DNA from: Trinickia caryophylli
Lineage (GTDB): Bacteria > Pseudomonadota > Gammaproteobacteria > Burkholderiales > Burkholderiaceae
Assembly: GCF_034424545.1 (NCBI RefSeq)
Contig: NZ_CP139971.1
Location: forward strand, 2,046,001-2,110,000
DNA length: 64,000 bases
Direction of reading: 5' to 3'
Positions 53,690-62,264 of the stretch are shown piece by piece (position 1 is the stretch's first letter; every line of letters begins with the position of its first letter). The notes below the pieces were generated by a model. That model was given only the letters and a program-made list of their open reading frames with translations, ran no database searches and was not told the origin of the DNA. The position numbers were made by a program, and so were the translations under genes.

Positions 53690-54157
53690 TCACGTGCCGG
53701 CTACCGGCGGCTTGCAATACCGCGCGAGAAAGCGATCGAGTTGACCGGCGAACGCCTTGCTGTCCTGTGGCGTGTAAGGCGCGGGCCCGCCGGTGGCCAC
53801 GCCGGAGTTACGGAGCTGATCCATTACCTCGCGCATCGTCAGGCGCTCCCGGATATTCTCGGCGGTGAACCAGCTTCCGCGCGGGTCGAGGACATGGCCG
53901 CCCTTGTCCAGAACGGCGGCGGCCAGCGGGATGTCCGCCGTAATGACGAGATCGCCTTGCGTCACCAGTTCGACGATGCGATTGTCGGCGGCGTCGATGC
54001 CCACCGGCACCTGCAGCGCCTTGATGAAGCGGGAAGGCGGCGTGCGCAAGTACTGGCTCGCAACGAGCGTGATGCACACTTCGACACGCCGCGCGGCCCG
54101 AAAGAGGATGTCCTTCACTGCAACCGGGCAGGCATCCGCGTCAACCAGCACTTGCAT
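53690..54157 (-). CDS. yaiI: YaiI/YqxD (DUF188) family protein
   Basis: 155 residues. The family signature is MQVLVDADACPVAVKDILFR with acidic residues typical of PIN-like nucleases, then RIVELVTQGDLVITADIPLA and DPRGSWFTAENIRERL. Conserved in many bacteria; PIN-like fold suggests an RNase, but no activity is established to my knowledge. It lies 90 bases from the stop of the large effector gene on the same strand (effector read first), with no evidence of co-regulation. Confidence 0.85.
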   Translation of the reverse strand: MQVLVDADACPVAVKDILFRAARRVEVCITLVASQYLRTPPSRFIKALQVPVGIDAADNRIVELVTQGDLVITADIPLAAAVLDKGGHVLDPRGSWFTAENIRERLTMREVMDQLRNSGVATGGPAPYTPQDSKAFAGQLDRFLARYCKPPVAGT

Positions 54158-54247
54158 TGCAATACGTCCGAAAAGGGTGGCAGGCAGTCATCTTACCGCG
54201 GGCGAGCGCGGCGATGGTTCGGCCGGCGCGCGCCGCGTGACAGATCG

Positions 54248-57200
54248 CTACCGGGTTCGCGAAGCAAACGGTTTTGCCGCGCGTCCGTCCCGCCGCAGGG
54301 TGGGGTGCGACTGCGAGCGCCTCAATTGAGGCAGATCCGGTGCTTGTGGCGGCAGTGACCCGACCATGGGGCGCACGGGGTGGATGTCCGCGCGAGCAAA
54401 CGGTTGCAGCAGCGGCTGGTCCCGCGCGGCGCGCTGCGCGCCCGGCAGCAGATCGCAGCCGATGATGCTTCCGTCGAGGCCGTAGCGCAGATGCGCCTCC
54501 GCGGTAAACAGCGAGCGCGATGTCTCGGCGCTGTCGTTGAACGCCAGCACCGGCAGCGGATTGATCGACAGCGCGCTGCGATTGGTGTCGCTGTCTTTGG
54601 CGCAGATCTCCGTGAGGCGGTAGGGCGCCGGCATCGTGCGCGCCAGCACGTTCAATTCTTCCCATGACATCGTGCCTTCGAGCATTTGCCGGTTGACAGC
54701 GTTGATGTAGCCGGGGTCCATCTGGAATACGAAGCGCGTGTCGTTTGTCCCTTCGAGCCTGGCCATTGCCCGCATGGCGTTATCCAGGCCTGGAATCGAT
54801 TCGCGCGCGCGGACGGACGACTCCATGACCGGCCCGAGCGAACGGTGCGCCTTGCTGCTCTTTTGGCCTTTTTTCAATGCGTCGACGTTCGGAATGTTGA
54901 TTTCGATTTTTGCGCCCGGCAGCAACATCGCGCGTCCCCGCTCGGCGAGCGCATCCTGCAACAGCATTTGCTCCGCGCGATGCACAAACGCAGCACGCTC
55001 GTGCTCGCTACTGGCGCTCCAGGTCGTGCGGGCATCTTCGAGCATTGCTGGAATGAGGTCCTTGAACTTGGGCCCCCCCATGTGCCCGATCGCATGAGAC
55101 GGGAACACCGTCTTCGCGAGCTCGGCGAGCTGCTGCCACTCTTCCGGCGGCACGGGCGTTGCCGTTTTCCAGTCCAGGGTTCGCTTGAAGCTTTCGACGC
55201 CCGACCACTCCACGCTCGCGCCTATCAGCGTGACGTTGAGCGAGCGCAGCACCAGCGTGAATGCGTCGCTCACATGCGGCAAAAGCCCGCCCTGCTCGAC
55301 GAGCGATGCGAAGGCATTGGCGGTCCAGCCGCTTCCTCCCTGATATTCGTAGCCCGAGATCGGCTCCCATGCGTGCTGCAACTTCAGGAGGAAGTCGCGC
55401 GCGGTCCAACTGACGTTGCCGCCCAGAAAGCCGCGTTGCAGCCCGGTTTGCTGGAATGCGTGCGCCGCGTTGCCGGCAGGCGGCCCGAACGCGGGGATCG
55501 GATCGCCGTATCCCGCAAGCCCCCCCACGGTCGCGCCGACAGTGATTTGTTTCTCTTGCATATCGAGGCCGATTGCCCCGCTGTTGATGCCGAGTTCCAG
55601 TACGCGGCCCGGATCTTCGTTGGCGTCGCACAGCCGGCGGCAGAATTCGTCGATGGCATTGGGCTGGACCAGCATGGCTGCGCCTTTCCCGTGCATCAGA
55701 CCCGCTGTTCCCTGGATTTGCCCTTGGGCGCGCGTACCCAGCACCCGATTGAGCGGCTTGAAGTCGAGGCCGAATCCGCTGCCGGTGGCCACGCTCTTGA
55801 CCGATTGACGCACGAAAAATGCAACGAGCGGTCCCTCGTTCAGTTGGTCGGCCGTTCGTTCGACGCCTACCATGGTTGTCCGGTCGATCCCGAGGGTCGT
55901 AAAGCCCCATGCACCGGCACGCGTGAATACGGCACCGGACGCCGTGGCGCCCACCGACGCGCCCCTCGATTCGATGCCGAACAACGTCGAGCGGTTGCTG
56001 AGTCCCTTCATGGCCTCGGCGAGTTTCACGGCCACTTCATCCGTGTGGCGCACGTCCTCGATCGCCAGGCTCTCCTTCAGCTTGCGAGCCAACGGCGCAC
56101 GCGGTTTGGCGATTTCTTTGCGGAACGACTGCACGACTTCCCAATGCGCTTCCGCATCCTGCCAGCCGCTGAAGCCGAGCCGCGCAAGGCGCAGGATTTT
56201 GTCGCCGGATACCTCGCGTTTCAGTGCCGCGGCAGCGGCCGTGGGGTCCATATCGACTTCCGCGTTGCCAGCCCGTCCCTTGGCATCGTCCGTTGCAACG
56301 AGCCGCGTTGCGCGTTCGAACGTAAGCAGATGACGGCCGATGGCCCCGGCGGTGATCGCGGCGTCATGGCGATTGTCGCGCGGCAAGGAAAGGTCCGCGT
56401 CCGGCACCGTCAAGCCATGATCGCGAAGCTGCTGCATCAGCGACAGCACACGACGCATGCGACCGAGTTCCGCGCCGGAAAAGATCGGTGCATCGGTACT
56501 CGTGCCCTCGGTTGACGCGCGCCGCGCATTCGCCTCGGCGCGCGCGGTTGCCTCGGCGAACCAGGCGATCATCCGCGGCAGCAGGTCGTGCGGGTCCGGC
56601 TCCACCGAGCCCGCCGCCCGCCGGCGTTTTTCCGCCTTCGCGGTAAGGCTGAGGTCGGGACCGAGCACGCCTGCGCGCACTCCGATGCGCTGCAGCTCGG
56701 CTAGCATGCCCGCCAGCGCATCGTCACGCAGCGATGCGCACGTTTGTTCCTCGGCCTCGATGAGCGCAGGCCGAACGAAGGTGTCCGCTTGTGCCGCCGG
56801 CGGCAGCGGAAAATGGCCGCTCGCGAGCAGGCGGTCGAGCGCTTCATGAATGGTGCGCATTGCGCTGTATTCGGCCGCCATATCCTCGCGTCCGTCCCGT
56901 TCCTCGCGAATGCGCGCGATTGCCCCCTTTGGCGCGCTCAGCACGCGCTCGGCATGACCGAGCGCCGCCGAGAAACGGCTCTTTCCCCACTCGGTGACCC
57001 CGCCGCGAGTCTGGCTGACCGTTGCGAACGCACCCGTGCCGGGAATGCGAATCCGCTTTGGCGCCGCATCGACCAACGCCGTCGATACCGGCACCTCGTC
57101 CGGCCCGATCGCCTGTAGCCGGTAGGCGTCCCCGTTGCCGACAGGGGGCAGGAGGCGATACAGCTTGCGCTCGCCGCCGGGTTTGTCGACCGCCAGTTGC

Positions 57201-59212
57201 AGCGTGCCCAGATTCGAGATCGACAGATGCAGCGGATCGTCCCACGACACATTGATTCTGCAGTTGACCCACGAGGCCGATTGCCTGTCGAATCGGAACA
57301 GCGTGGGCATCCTCGGTGCATCGCCATGCCGCAAGGGGCCACGAGCGAGGGCGAACAGCTGATCGCCGTCGCCGGCAACCGCGATCTGCTGGATCCGTGC
57401 ACGGCCGGGCAATGCGGGCAATGGTTGGGGCTGCGAGCCGGGTGCGGTACGAACGACGCTACGGTTGCCCGAGAGGTGATAGGCGACGTCTTTGCCGTCG
57501 ACGGCGAAATCGAGCATCGGTGTGTCCGTCTGTGCAATCGCGGTAATGCGATTCACATGTCGTTGCGCGGGCAATGCGACCAGGCTGCCGCCCGCGCGCG
57601 CCGGCAGGCGGGCCAACGCCCCCCCCAGATCCAGCTTGAGTATTCGAGCGCGGCCGTCGCGGTCCTGTTGACGTGCGTAGATGGACTTCGCATCGCTCAA
57701 CCCGGCCGGCCCGAGCTTCAGATCGACGAGATCGGGCACGCGCCGGCCGTCCGCCATCAACAGCGGTTGCCAACCGAGCTCGCCTTCCCGGGTATGAACA
57801 TGCCCGTCTTCGGAAATCCCCAGCGAGATGCCGTTGCCGTAGTCGACCACGTTCGACATGGGCTCCTCCTCCAGGCCCCGGTCGTTGATCAGCAACAGCG
57901 GCTGTTCCACATGGAATTGGGGCTTCCAGGCTTCACCGTCCCATACGGCCGTCACGCGTTGTCCGTTGCTGCTCGAAAACACCGCATGGAGCGCTGCCGT
58001 CTGCCCTTCGCGATCGGGAGCCATGGTCAACGCATCGGTGCGCCAGCCTTCGCGGGCGGCCGGCTGATGCATCGGATTCGGAAGCCGGCGCGCAACGATC
58101 TGCCCGGAACGATTGTTTGAACCACGTAGATCGGCTTGATAAAGGTGCCCCGCACCGTCGCGCAGGAACGCCGTGTTGCCGTCCGGCGCCAGTTGAAAAT
58201 CGATGGCACGAGCCCGCTCGGCGGGCTTGGCGGGGTTACCCAGCTCGATCGGTTCGAATGCGGCGCGGCCGTCGGAAAGCTGCAGCGCGATGGTGCAGGG
58301 GGCTGCGCCAGGCTGGTCGGGCCTGCATAGTCTTCCGCCTGAATCGAGCGCCCATCGCGCGCCATTCGGCCCGACGCATACGGCCGAATATGGGCCGCCG
58401 TCGTGCAGACGATGCGCTTCGATACCATGGGCACCGAGCTTCAGCAGCATCGACCCCGCTCGAGCCCATGCGTGCCCGTCGAGCTGCCGTCCGATCAACT
58501 CGATCGGACCGTGTTCGTCCGCGGCTGTCCGTACAGGTTCCCATTCGTTGCGCGTCGCGTCCCATCGATACAGCTTGCCGTGATGGGCGCGCCACAATCC
58601 GCCGTCGGCGGACCCGCTCACGCCCGCAAGGAGGCCGATGGGCGGCGGGGTCGACAGATCGCCGGCTGCATGGTGCGGTGCAAGCCCCACGATGGGAATT
58701 GCCGTGCCCACTGTTCCCAACCAGTGTGGTGGGCCGTCCTTGTGAAAGATCGTATAGCCGTGAGTGGCGTCGTTCCATGCGAGGCCGGTCACCGGACGTT
58801 GCTTGTTGTTGAGTTCTCGCTCCAGGCGGCGTGCCTGTTCGCGCGAAAAAGAGGGGTGCAGCGGCCGTACGCGCAGTTTCCCGCCCTCGAGCTTCAGGTC
58901 GAACGACGGCCTGGCGCGCGAATGTTCGTGCAAGCGCTGCGCGCGGGCGTCGGCAGGCGCCGATACGCGGTGTTTGCCCGCGCGCGGATGGCGGATCGAG
59001 TCGAAGAGCCGCTGCAGGCTGCCGCGCGGCGCAGCTTTTGCATTGCCCGCCTGCCGTACACCGTCTTGCTCGCGAGCGCGCAGTTGCTCGACGATGATTG
59101 CCGTGCGCGGCTTTGCAGGGCGAAGCATGCTGTGCTCGGTAGCCGCAGGCTTTTTCGATTCTTTCGATGCGCGTACGGTGAAACAACTGCTGATTATATT
59201 GCTCAGTTTCAT
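54248..59212 (-). CDS. AvrE/DspE-family type III secretion effector
   Basis: 1,654 residues from ATG 59212 (alternative TTG at 59236, eight residues longer). The N-terminal 120 residues are Ser/Ala/Arg-rich and disordered, as expected for a type III secretion signal. Residues about 130-780 are a WD40/beta-propeller-like repeat region, with recurring tryptophans and segments such as DGGLWRAHHGKLYRWDATR. Two WxxxE motifs occur, WQDAE (residue 1017) and WSGVE (1336). The C-terminal half aligns by eye with Erwinia DspE: WQDAEAHWEVVQSF, a stretch ending LELGINSGAIGLDM, and TAEAHLRYGLDGS near the end. Family knowledge: secreted into plant cells, forming water- and ion-permeable channels. No ShcE/DspF-type chaperone gene is adjacent, and the last 60 residues form an extra Pro/Arg-rich tail. 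Upstream DNA is AT-rich, suggesting acquisition by transfer. Confidence 0.85.
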   Translation of the reverse strand: MKLSNIISSCFTVRASKESKKPAATEHSMLRPAKPRTAIIVEQLRAREQDGVRQAGNAKAAPRGSLQRLFDSIRHPRAGKHRVSAPADARAQRLHEHSRARPSFDLKLEGGKLRVRPLHPSFSREQARRLERELNNKQRPVTGLAWNDATHGYTIFHKDGPPHWLGTVGTAIPIVGLAPHHAAGDLSTPPPIGLLAGVSGSADGGLWRAHHGKLYRWDATRNEWEPVRTAADEHGPIELIGRQLDGHAWARAGSMLLKLGAHGIEAHRLHDGGPYSAVCVGPNGARWALDSGGRLCRPDQPGAAPCTIALQLSDGRAAFEPIELGNPAKPAERARAIDFQLAPDGNTAFLRDGAGHLYQADLRGSNNRSGQIVARRLPNPMHQPAAREGWRTDALTMAPDREGQTAALHAVFSSSNGQRVTAVWDGEAWKPQFHVEQPLLLINDRGLEEEPMSNVVDYGNGISLGISEDGHVHTREGELGWQPLLMADGRRVPDLVDLKLGPAGLSDAKSIYARQQDRDGRARILKLDLGGALARLPARAGGSLVALPAQRHVNRITAIAQTDTPMLDFAVDGKDVAYHLSGNRSVVRTAPGSQPQPLPALPGRARIQQIAVAGDGDQLFALARGPLRHGDAPRMPTLFRFDRQSASWVNCRINVSWDDPLHLSISNLGTLQLAVDKPGGERKLYRLLPPVGNGDAYRLQAIGPDEVPVSTALVDAAPKRIRIPGTGAFATVSQTRGGVTEWGKSRFSAALGHAERVLSAPKGAIARIREERDGREDMAAEYSAMRTIHEALDRLLASGHFPLPPAAQADTFVRPALIEAEEQTCASLRDDALAGMLAELQRIGVRAGVLGPDLSLTAKAEKRRRAAGSVEPDPHDLLPRMIAWFAEATARAEANARRASTEGTSTDAPIFSGAELGRMRRVLSLMQQLRDHGLTVPDADLSLPRDNRHDAAITAGAIGRHLLTFERATRLVATDDAKGRAGNAEVDMDPTAAAAALKREVSGDKILRLARLGFSGWQDAEAHWEVVQSFRKEIAKPRAPLARKLKESLAIEDVRHTDEVAVKLAEAMKGLSNRSTLFGIESRGASVGATASGAVFTRAGAWGFTTLGIDRTTMVGVERTADQLNEGPLVAFFVRQSVKSVATGSGFGLDFKPLNRVLGTRAQGQIQGTAGLMHGKGAAMLVQPNAIDEFCRRLCDANEDPGRVLELGINSGAIGLDMQEKQITVGATVGGLAGYGDPIPAFGPPAGNAAHAFQQTGLQRGFLGGNVSWTARDFLLKLQHAWEPISGYEYQGGSGWTANAFASLVEQGGLLPHVSDAFTLVLRSLNVTLIGASVEWSGVESFKRTLDWKTATPVPPEEWQQLAELAKTVFPSHAIGHMGGPKFKDLIPAMLEDARTTWSASSEHERAAFVHRAEQMLLQDALAERGRAMLLPGAKIEINIPNVDALKKGQKSSKAHRSLGPVMESSVRARESIPGLDNAMRAMARLEGTNDTRFVFQMDPGYINAVNRQMLEGTMSWEELNVLARTMPAPYRLTEICAKDSDTNRSALSINPLPVLAFNDSAETSRSLFTAEAHLRYGLDGSIIGCDLLPGAQRAARDQPLLQPFARADIHPVRPMVGSLPPQAPDLPQLRRSQSHPTLRRDGRAAKPFASRTR

Positions 59213-59666
59213 AACGGTCTCGATAAAAAATTTCAACAGAGAAACGAAAAGGCGGCACCCGATTTAAAGCCGAGCGGGGCGCGCTACAAGCGCAACTTCG
59301 ATCGGAAAAAGCTAAGGGCATGCGCTCGCGGCACCCACGGCCACCGGTGTTCGGTGGCTTGGGGCCGGGGGCGGGCGACGGTCGGTCCACGAGTGTGAAA
59401 ACAGCTATTGCAAGCGGATTCGCGTGAACGTTTTATTCAGTATTGGAGCGAAATATAAATTTCGGTGTCTGGATTTTTATGGATTCGGAATAAAAACGGA
59501 TCGATCGGTTTTTGGGATTTTATTGAGGATTTATTCGGGGTTTGTTTGGGGTTTATTCGAGGCTTATTCTGCGGTCCAGGGTTAATCAATACGGCGTGCT
59601 TGAAACCGCCTCGGTTCGCTTGTTTGCCCCATGCGCGCGAGTGGATCCCGCCCATACGGGGCCCAT
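59213..59666. other. AT-rich intergenic region upstream of the effector
   Basis: 454 bases between the effector start and the PTS stop. From about 59425 to 59600 it is strikingly AT-rich and contains degenerate 10-12-base tandem repeats (59515-59574). The effector promoter should lie within the right-hand part. I searched by eye for a HrpL box (GGAACC-N15/16-CCACNNA) and for a HrpB hrpII box (TTCG-N16-TTCG) on the minus strand and found neither. A minus-strand frame at 59437-59739 overlaps the PTS stop and shows only repeat-derived peptide, so it is not called. Confidence 0.55.
59515..59574. repeat. Degenerate tandem repeats, consensus GGnTTTATTCGn
   Basis: Five units in series: GGATTTTATTGA, GGATTTATTCGG, GGTTTGTTTG, GGGTTTATTCGA, GGCTTATTCTGC. 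Related pieces (GGATTTTTAT, GGATTCGG) lie just to the left at 59471-59488. They are AT-rich in a GC-rich genome. Confidence 0.6.
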
Positions 59667-62219
59667 TCAACGCGCGATAGCCGCGCGCACCTGTGCCGCG
59701 GTGCCGAGCTTCAGCACGCGCGTGGCCAGCTCGCGGCACTCACCGAAATCCAGAGCCGCCAACCTCGCCTTGACGGCAGCGATGGCGGGGATGCTCACGG
59801 ACAGTTCGTTGACGCCGAGGCCGACGAGCACCGGTGTCGCGGCCAGATCGGAAGCCATCGCGCCGCATACGCCCACCCACTTGCCGTGCGCATGCGCGCC
59901 GGACACCGTCAGGTCGATCATGTTCAACACGGCGGGATGCAGCATGTCGATGCGCGATGCCAGTTTTGCGTTGCCGCGGTCGATCGCGAGCGTATATTGC
60001 GCAAGATCGTTGGTGCCGATCGAAAAGAAGTCCACTTCGCGCGCAAGCGCCTCCATGATCGCGACGGCGGAAGGCACTTCCACCATGACGCCGATCTTTA
60101 CCGGGTGGGCATACCGTTGCTGCTCCTCCCTCAAAATCCGCTTGGCCGCCACGACTTCGTCGAGATCCGAGACCATCGGGAACATCACATGAAGGTTTCC
60201 GCCCGGCGCCGCGCGCAGCATGGCCCGCAATTGGCTTCGAAAGAGATCGGGGTAGGCGAGGCTCACGCGAATACCGCGCAGGCCCAGGAACGGATTGCTC
60301 TCCTTTGGCAGGGGCAGATAGCGAAGCGGCTTGTCTCCGCCCACATCGAGCGTGCGGACGATGCACTTGCGCTGTGGCCCGAGTGCGTCCATCACGGCAC
60401 CATACGCGGCACACTGTTCGTCTTCATCGGGAGCTTCCATCCGGTCTTCGAACAAGAACTCGGAGCGCAGCAGCCCGACCCCCTCGGCGCCCGCCGCCAC
60501 GGCTGCTTGCGCATCGGCAGCATCGCGGACATTGGCGACGACTTCGACACGATGTCCGTCGCGCGTGGCGCCGGCCCGATGGGCCGCTTGTGCATGGACC
60601 CGGGCGGTTGCGGCCGCATCGGCCATCCGTTGCTCGACGTCGGCCAGCATCGCTGCATCAGGCTCGATCTGCAGCGTGCCGGCAGTCCCGTCGAGCACGG
60701 CGCGCGTGCCGTTGCTGAGCGACAGGACCGATACATCGATGCCGCATATTGCAGGAATGCCCATCGATCGAGCGAGAATCGCCACGTGGCTCGTTGGGCC
60801 GCCCGATATGGTACAGAGGCCAACGACGCGCGTCCGGTCGAGCGACACGGTATCCGACGGCGTCAGATCCGCGGCTACGACGATCGACCGCTCCGGCATC
60901 GACGAGGCGACACGGCGCACGCTGTTCAGCAAGGACATCACACGCATGCCGACGTCGCGCACGTCGAGCGCGCGCTCGCGCACGGTCGGATGCGGGTTGG
61001 CAGCCAACCATCCTGCCACCGATTCGTAGGCACGATGCCAGGCGGCGGGCGCACTCGCGCCACCGCGCAGTGCGGTGATCGCACCGCCGAGCAGCGCAGG
61101 ATCGTCGAGCAGCGCGAGATGCGCATGCATGATCTCGCTCTCGGCGGTGTCGGCGTCGCAGCCTGTCGCGCCGAGTGCCTCGATTTGCTCGGCCGCAAGC
61201 CGCAGCGCAGTCAGAAGACGCGCGTTTTCTTCGTTGAACGAGCCTCCCGTTTCGCTGAACGCGAGGTCCGGCGCACGCCATTGCACGATCTGGCCAACCA
61301 CGAGCCCGGTAGATGCGGGTACACCCGTGAGCCGTCCGTCGGCCGGCGGCAGCGCGCGGGCGACGGTTGGCTCCGCCGCTACGGCGGCACTCGCCGGTGG
61401 TGGCACGCTCTCGTCCACCGCCAGGACGGCGCCGTCTCCGACTCGCTCGCCGCAGCCGTCGCGCAGCAATCGCTCCAAGGTAGCGATCGCGCGCGCGGCG
61501 TCGGCACCGCGCGCCCGCACGCGCACGACGTCGCCGTACCGCGTCGCGAGTGCGAGCACGTCGATTGCCGATTTTGCGTCGGCGTCGGCCATGCCGCACG
61601 ACAGCACGATGTGCGCGTCGTGGCGTCGGGCTTCCCTGGCCAGCACCGCGGCGGGCCGCGCATGCAGGCCCGACGGGTTGCGCAGCGTCACGAACTGCGA
61701 GTCGATCCATTCGCCGTCCTGAGGCGCCTCCGTGTAGGCTGGCGCATCCGCGGCGAGATGCAGCGTCATCAGGACGCTCCTGCCTGCTTCGACGGCCCCG
61801 GACATCTTTTCGATCGATATCGCCTCGTCGTCGAGCACGATGACTTCCGTCAGCGTGCTCGTCGCGCGGGCTGCCACGTAGGCGCAGTCGAAGCGCACCA
61901 GCGGCTGGCCGGCACGCAGATCGTCGCCTTGTTCGACGAGGACATCGAAGCCGTCGCCGTTGAGCATGACCGTATCGATGCCTACGTGCACCATGAGCTT
62001 CACGCCCGATGAATGCTCGATAACCACGGCGTGCCGCGACGCATGCAATTCGATCACGCGTCCGTCGATGGGCGCGAGCACGAGATCCGACCGTGGGTCG
62101 ATCGCGAGCCCGTCGCCGACGATCTTCTCTGCGAATGCCGGATCGGGAACGTCCTCGATGGGCACGATGGAGCCGGACAGCGGGGCCAATACGCTTACTC
62201 GCGTTTGCTGAGTCGACAT
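59667..62219 (-). CDS. Phosphoenolpyruvate PTS fusion: EIIA(Glc type)-HPr-enzyme I
   Basis: 850 residues in three domains. EIIA of the glucose (Crr) type spans about 1-150, phospho-His78 in KLMVHVGIDTV with His69 beside it. HPr spans about 173-260, phospho-His186 in NPSGLHARPA. Enzyme I spans about 295-850: phospho-His478 (GGPTSHVAILA), PEP-site segments LLRSEFLFEDR, DVGGDKPLRYLPLP and FFSIGTNDLAQYTLA, and Cys785 (GVCGAMA). Such a chain carries phosphate from PEP to an EIIBC transporter. It follows a sugar porin and a GH32 gene on the same strand (45-base gap), so a sucrose- or fructooligosaccharide-type PTS is likely. No EIIBC is inside the window; it probably lies upstream to the right. Confidence 0.93.
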   Translation of the reverse strand: MSTQQTRVSVLAPLSGSIVPIEDVPDPAFAEKIVGDGLAIDPRSDLVLAPIDGRVIELHASRHAVVIEHSSGVKLMVHVGIDTVMLNGDGFDVLVEQGDDLRAGQPLVRFDCAYVAARATSTLTEVIVLDDEAISIEKMSGAVEAGRSVLMTLHLAADAPAYTEAPQDGEWIDSQFVTLRNPSGLHARPAAVLAREARRHDAHIVLSCGMADADAKSAIDVLALATRYGDVVRVRARGADAARAIATLERLLRDGCGERVGDGAVLAVDESVPPPASAAVAAEPTVARALPPADGRLTGVPASTGLVVGQIVQWRAPDLAFSETGGSFNEENARLLTALRLAAEQIEALGATGCDADTAESEIMHAHLALLDDPALLGGAITALRGGASAPAAWHRAYESVAGWLAANPHPTVRERALDVRDVGMRVMSLLNSVRRVASSMPERSIVVAADLTPSDTVSLDRTRVVGLCTISGGPTSHVAILARSMGIPAICGIDVSVLSLSNGTRAVLDGTAGTLQIEPDAAMLADVEQRMADAAATARVHAQAAHRAGATRDGHRVEVVANVRDAADAQAAVAAGAEGVGLLRSEFLFEDRMEAPDEDEQCAAYGAVMDALGPQRKCIVRTLDVGGDKPLRYLPLPKESNPFLGLRGIRVSLAYPDLFRSQLRAMLRAAPGGNLHVMFPMVSDLDEVVAAKRILREEQQRYAHPVKIGVMVEVPSAVAIMEALAREVDFFSIGTNDLAQYTLAIDRGNAKLASRIDMLHPAVLNMIDLTVSGAHAHGKWVGVCGAMASDLAATPVLVGLGVNELSVSIPAIAAVKARLAALDFGECRELATRVLKLGTAAQVRAAIAR

Positions 62220-62264
62220 ATGCCACTCCTGGAAATGGAAACGATGAGAGTCAGGTCGATGGGG

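Noticed and set aside
59437..59739. Minus-strand frame overlapping the PTS stop and the AT-rich repeat
   Set aside because: The peptide is mostly translation of the AT-rich repeats (PNKSSIKSQK), and it overlaps the end of the PTS gene in another frame.
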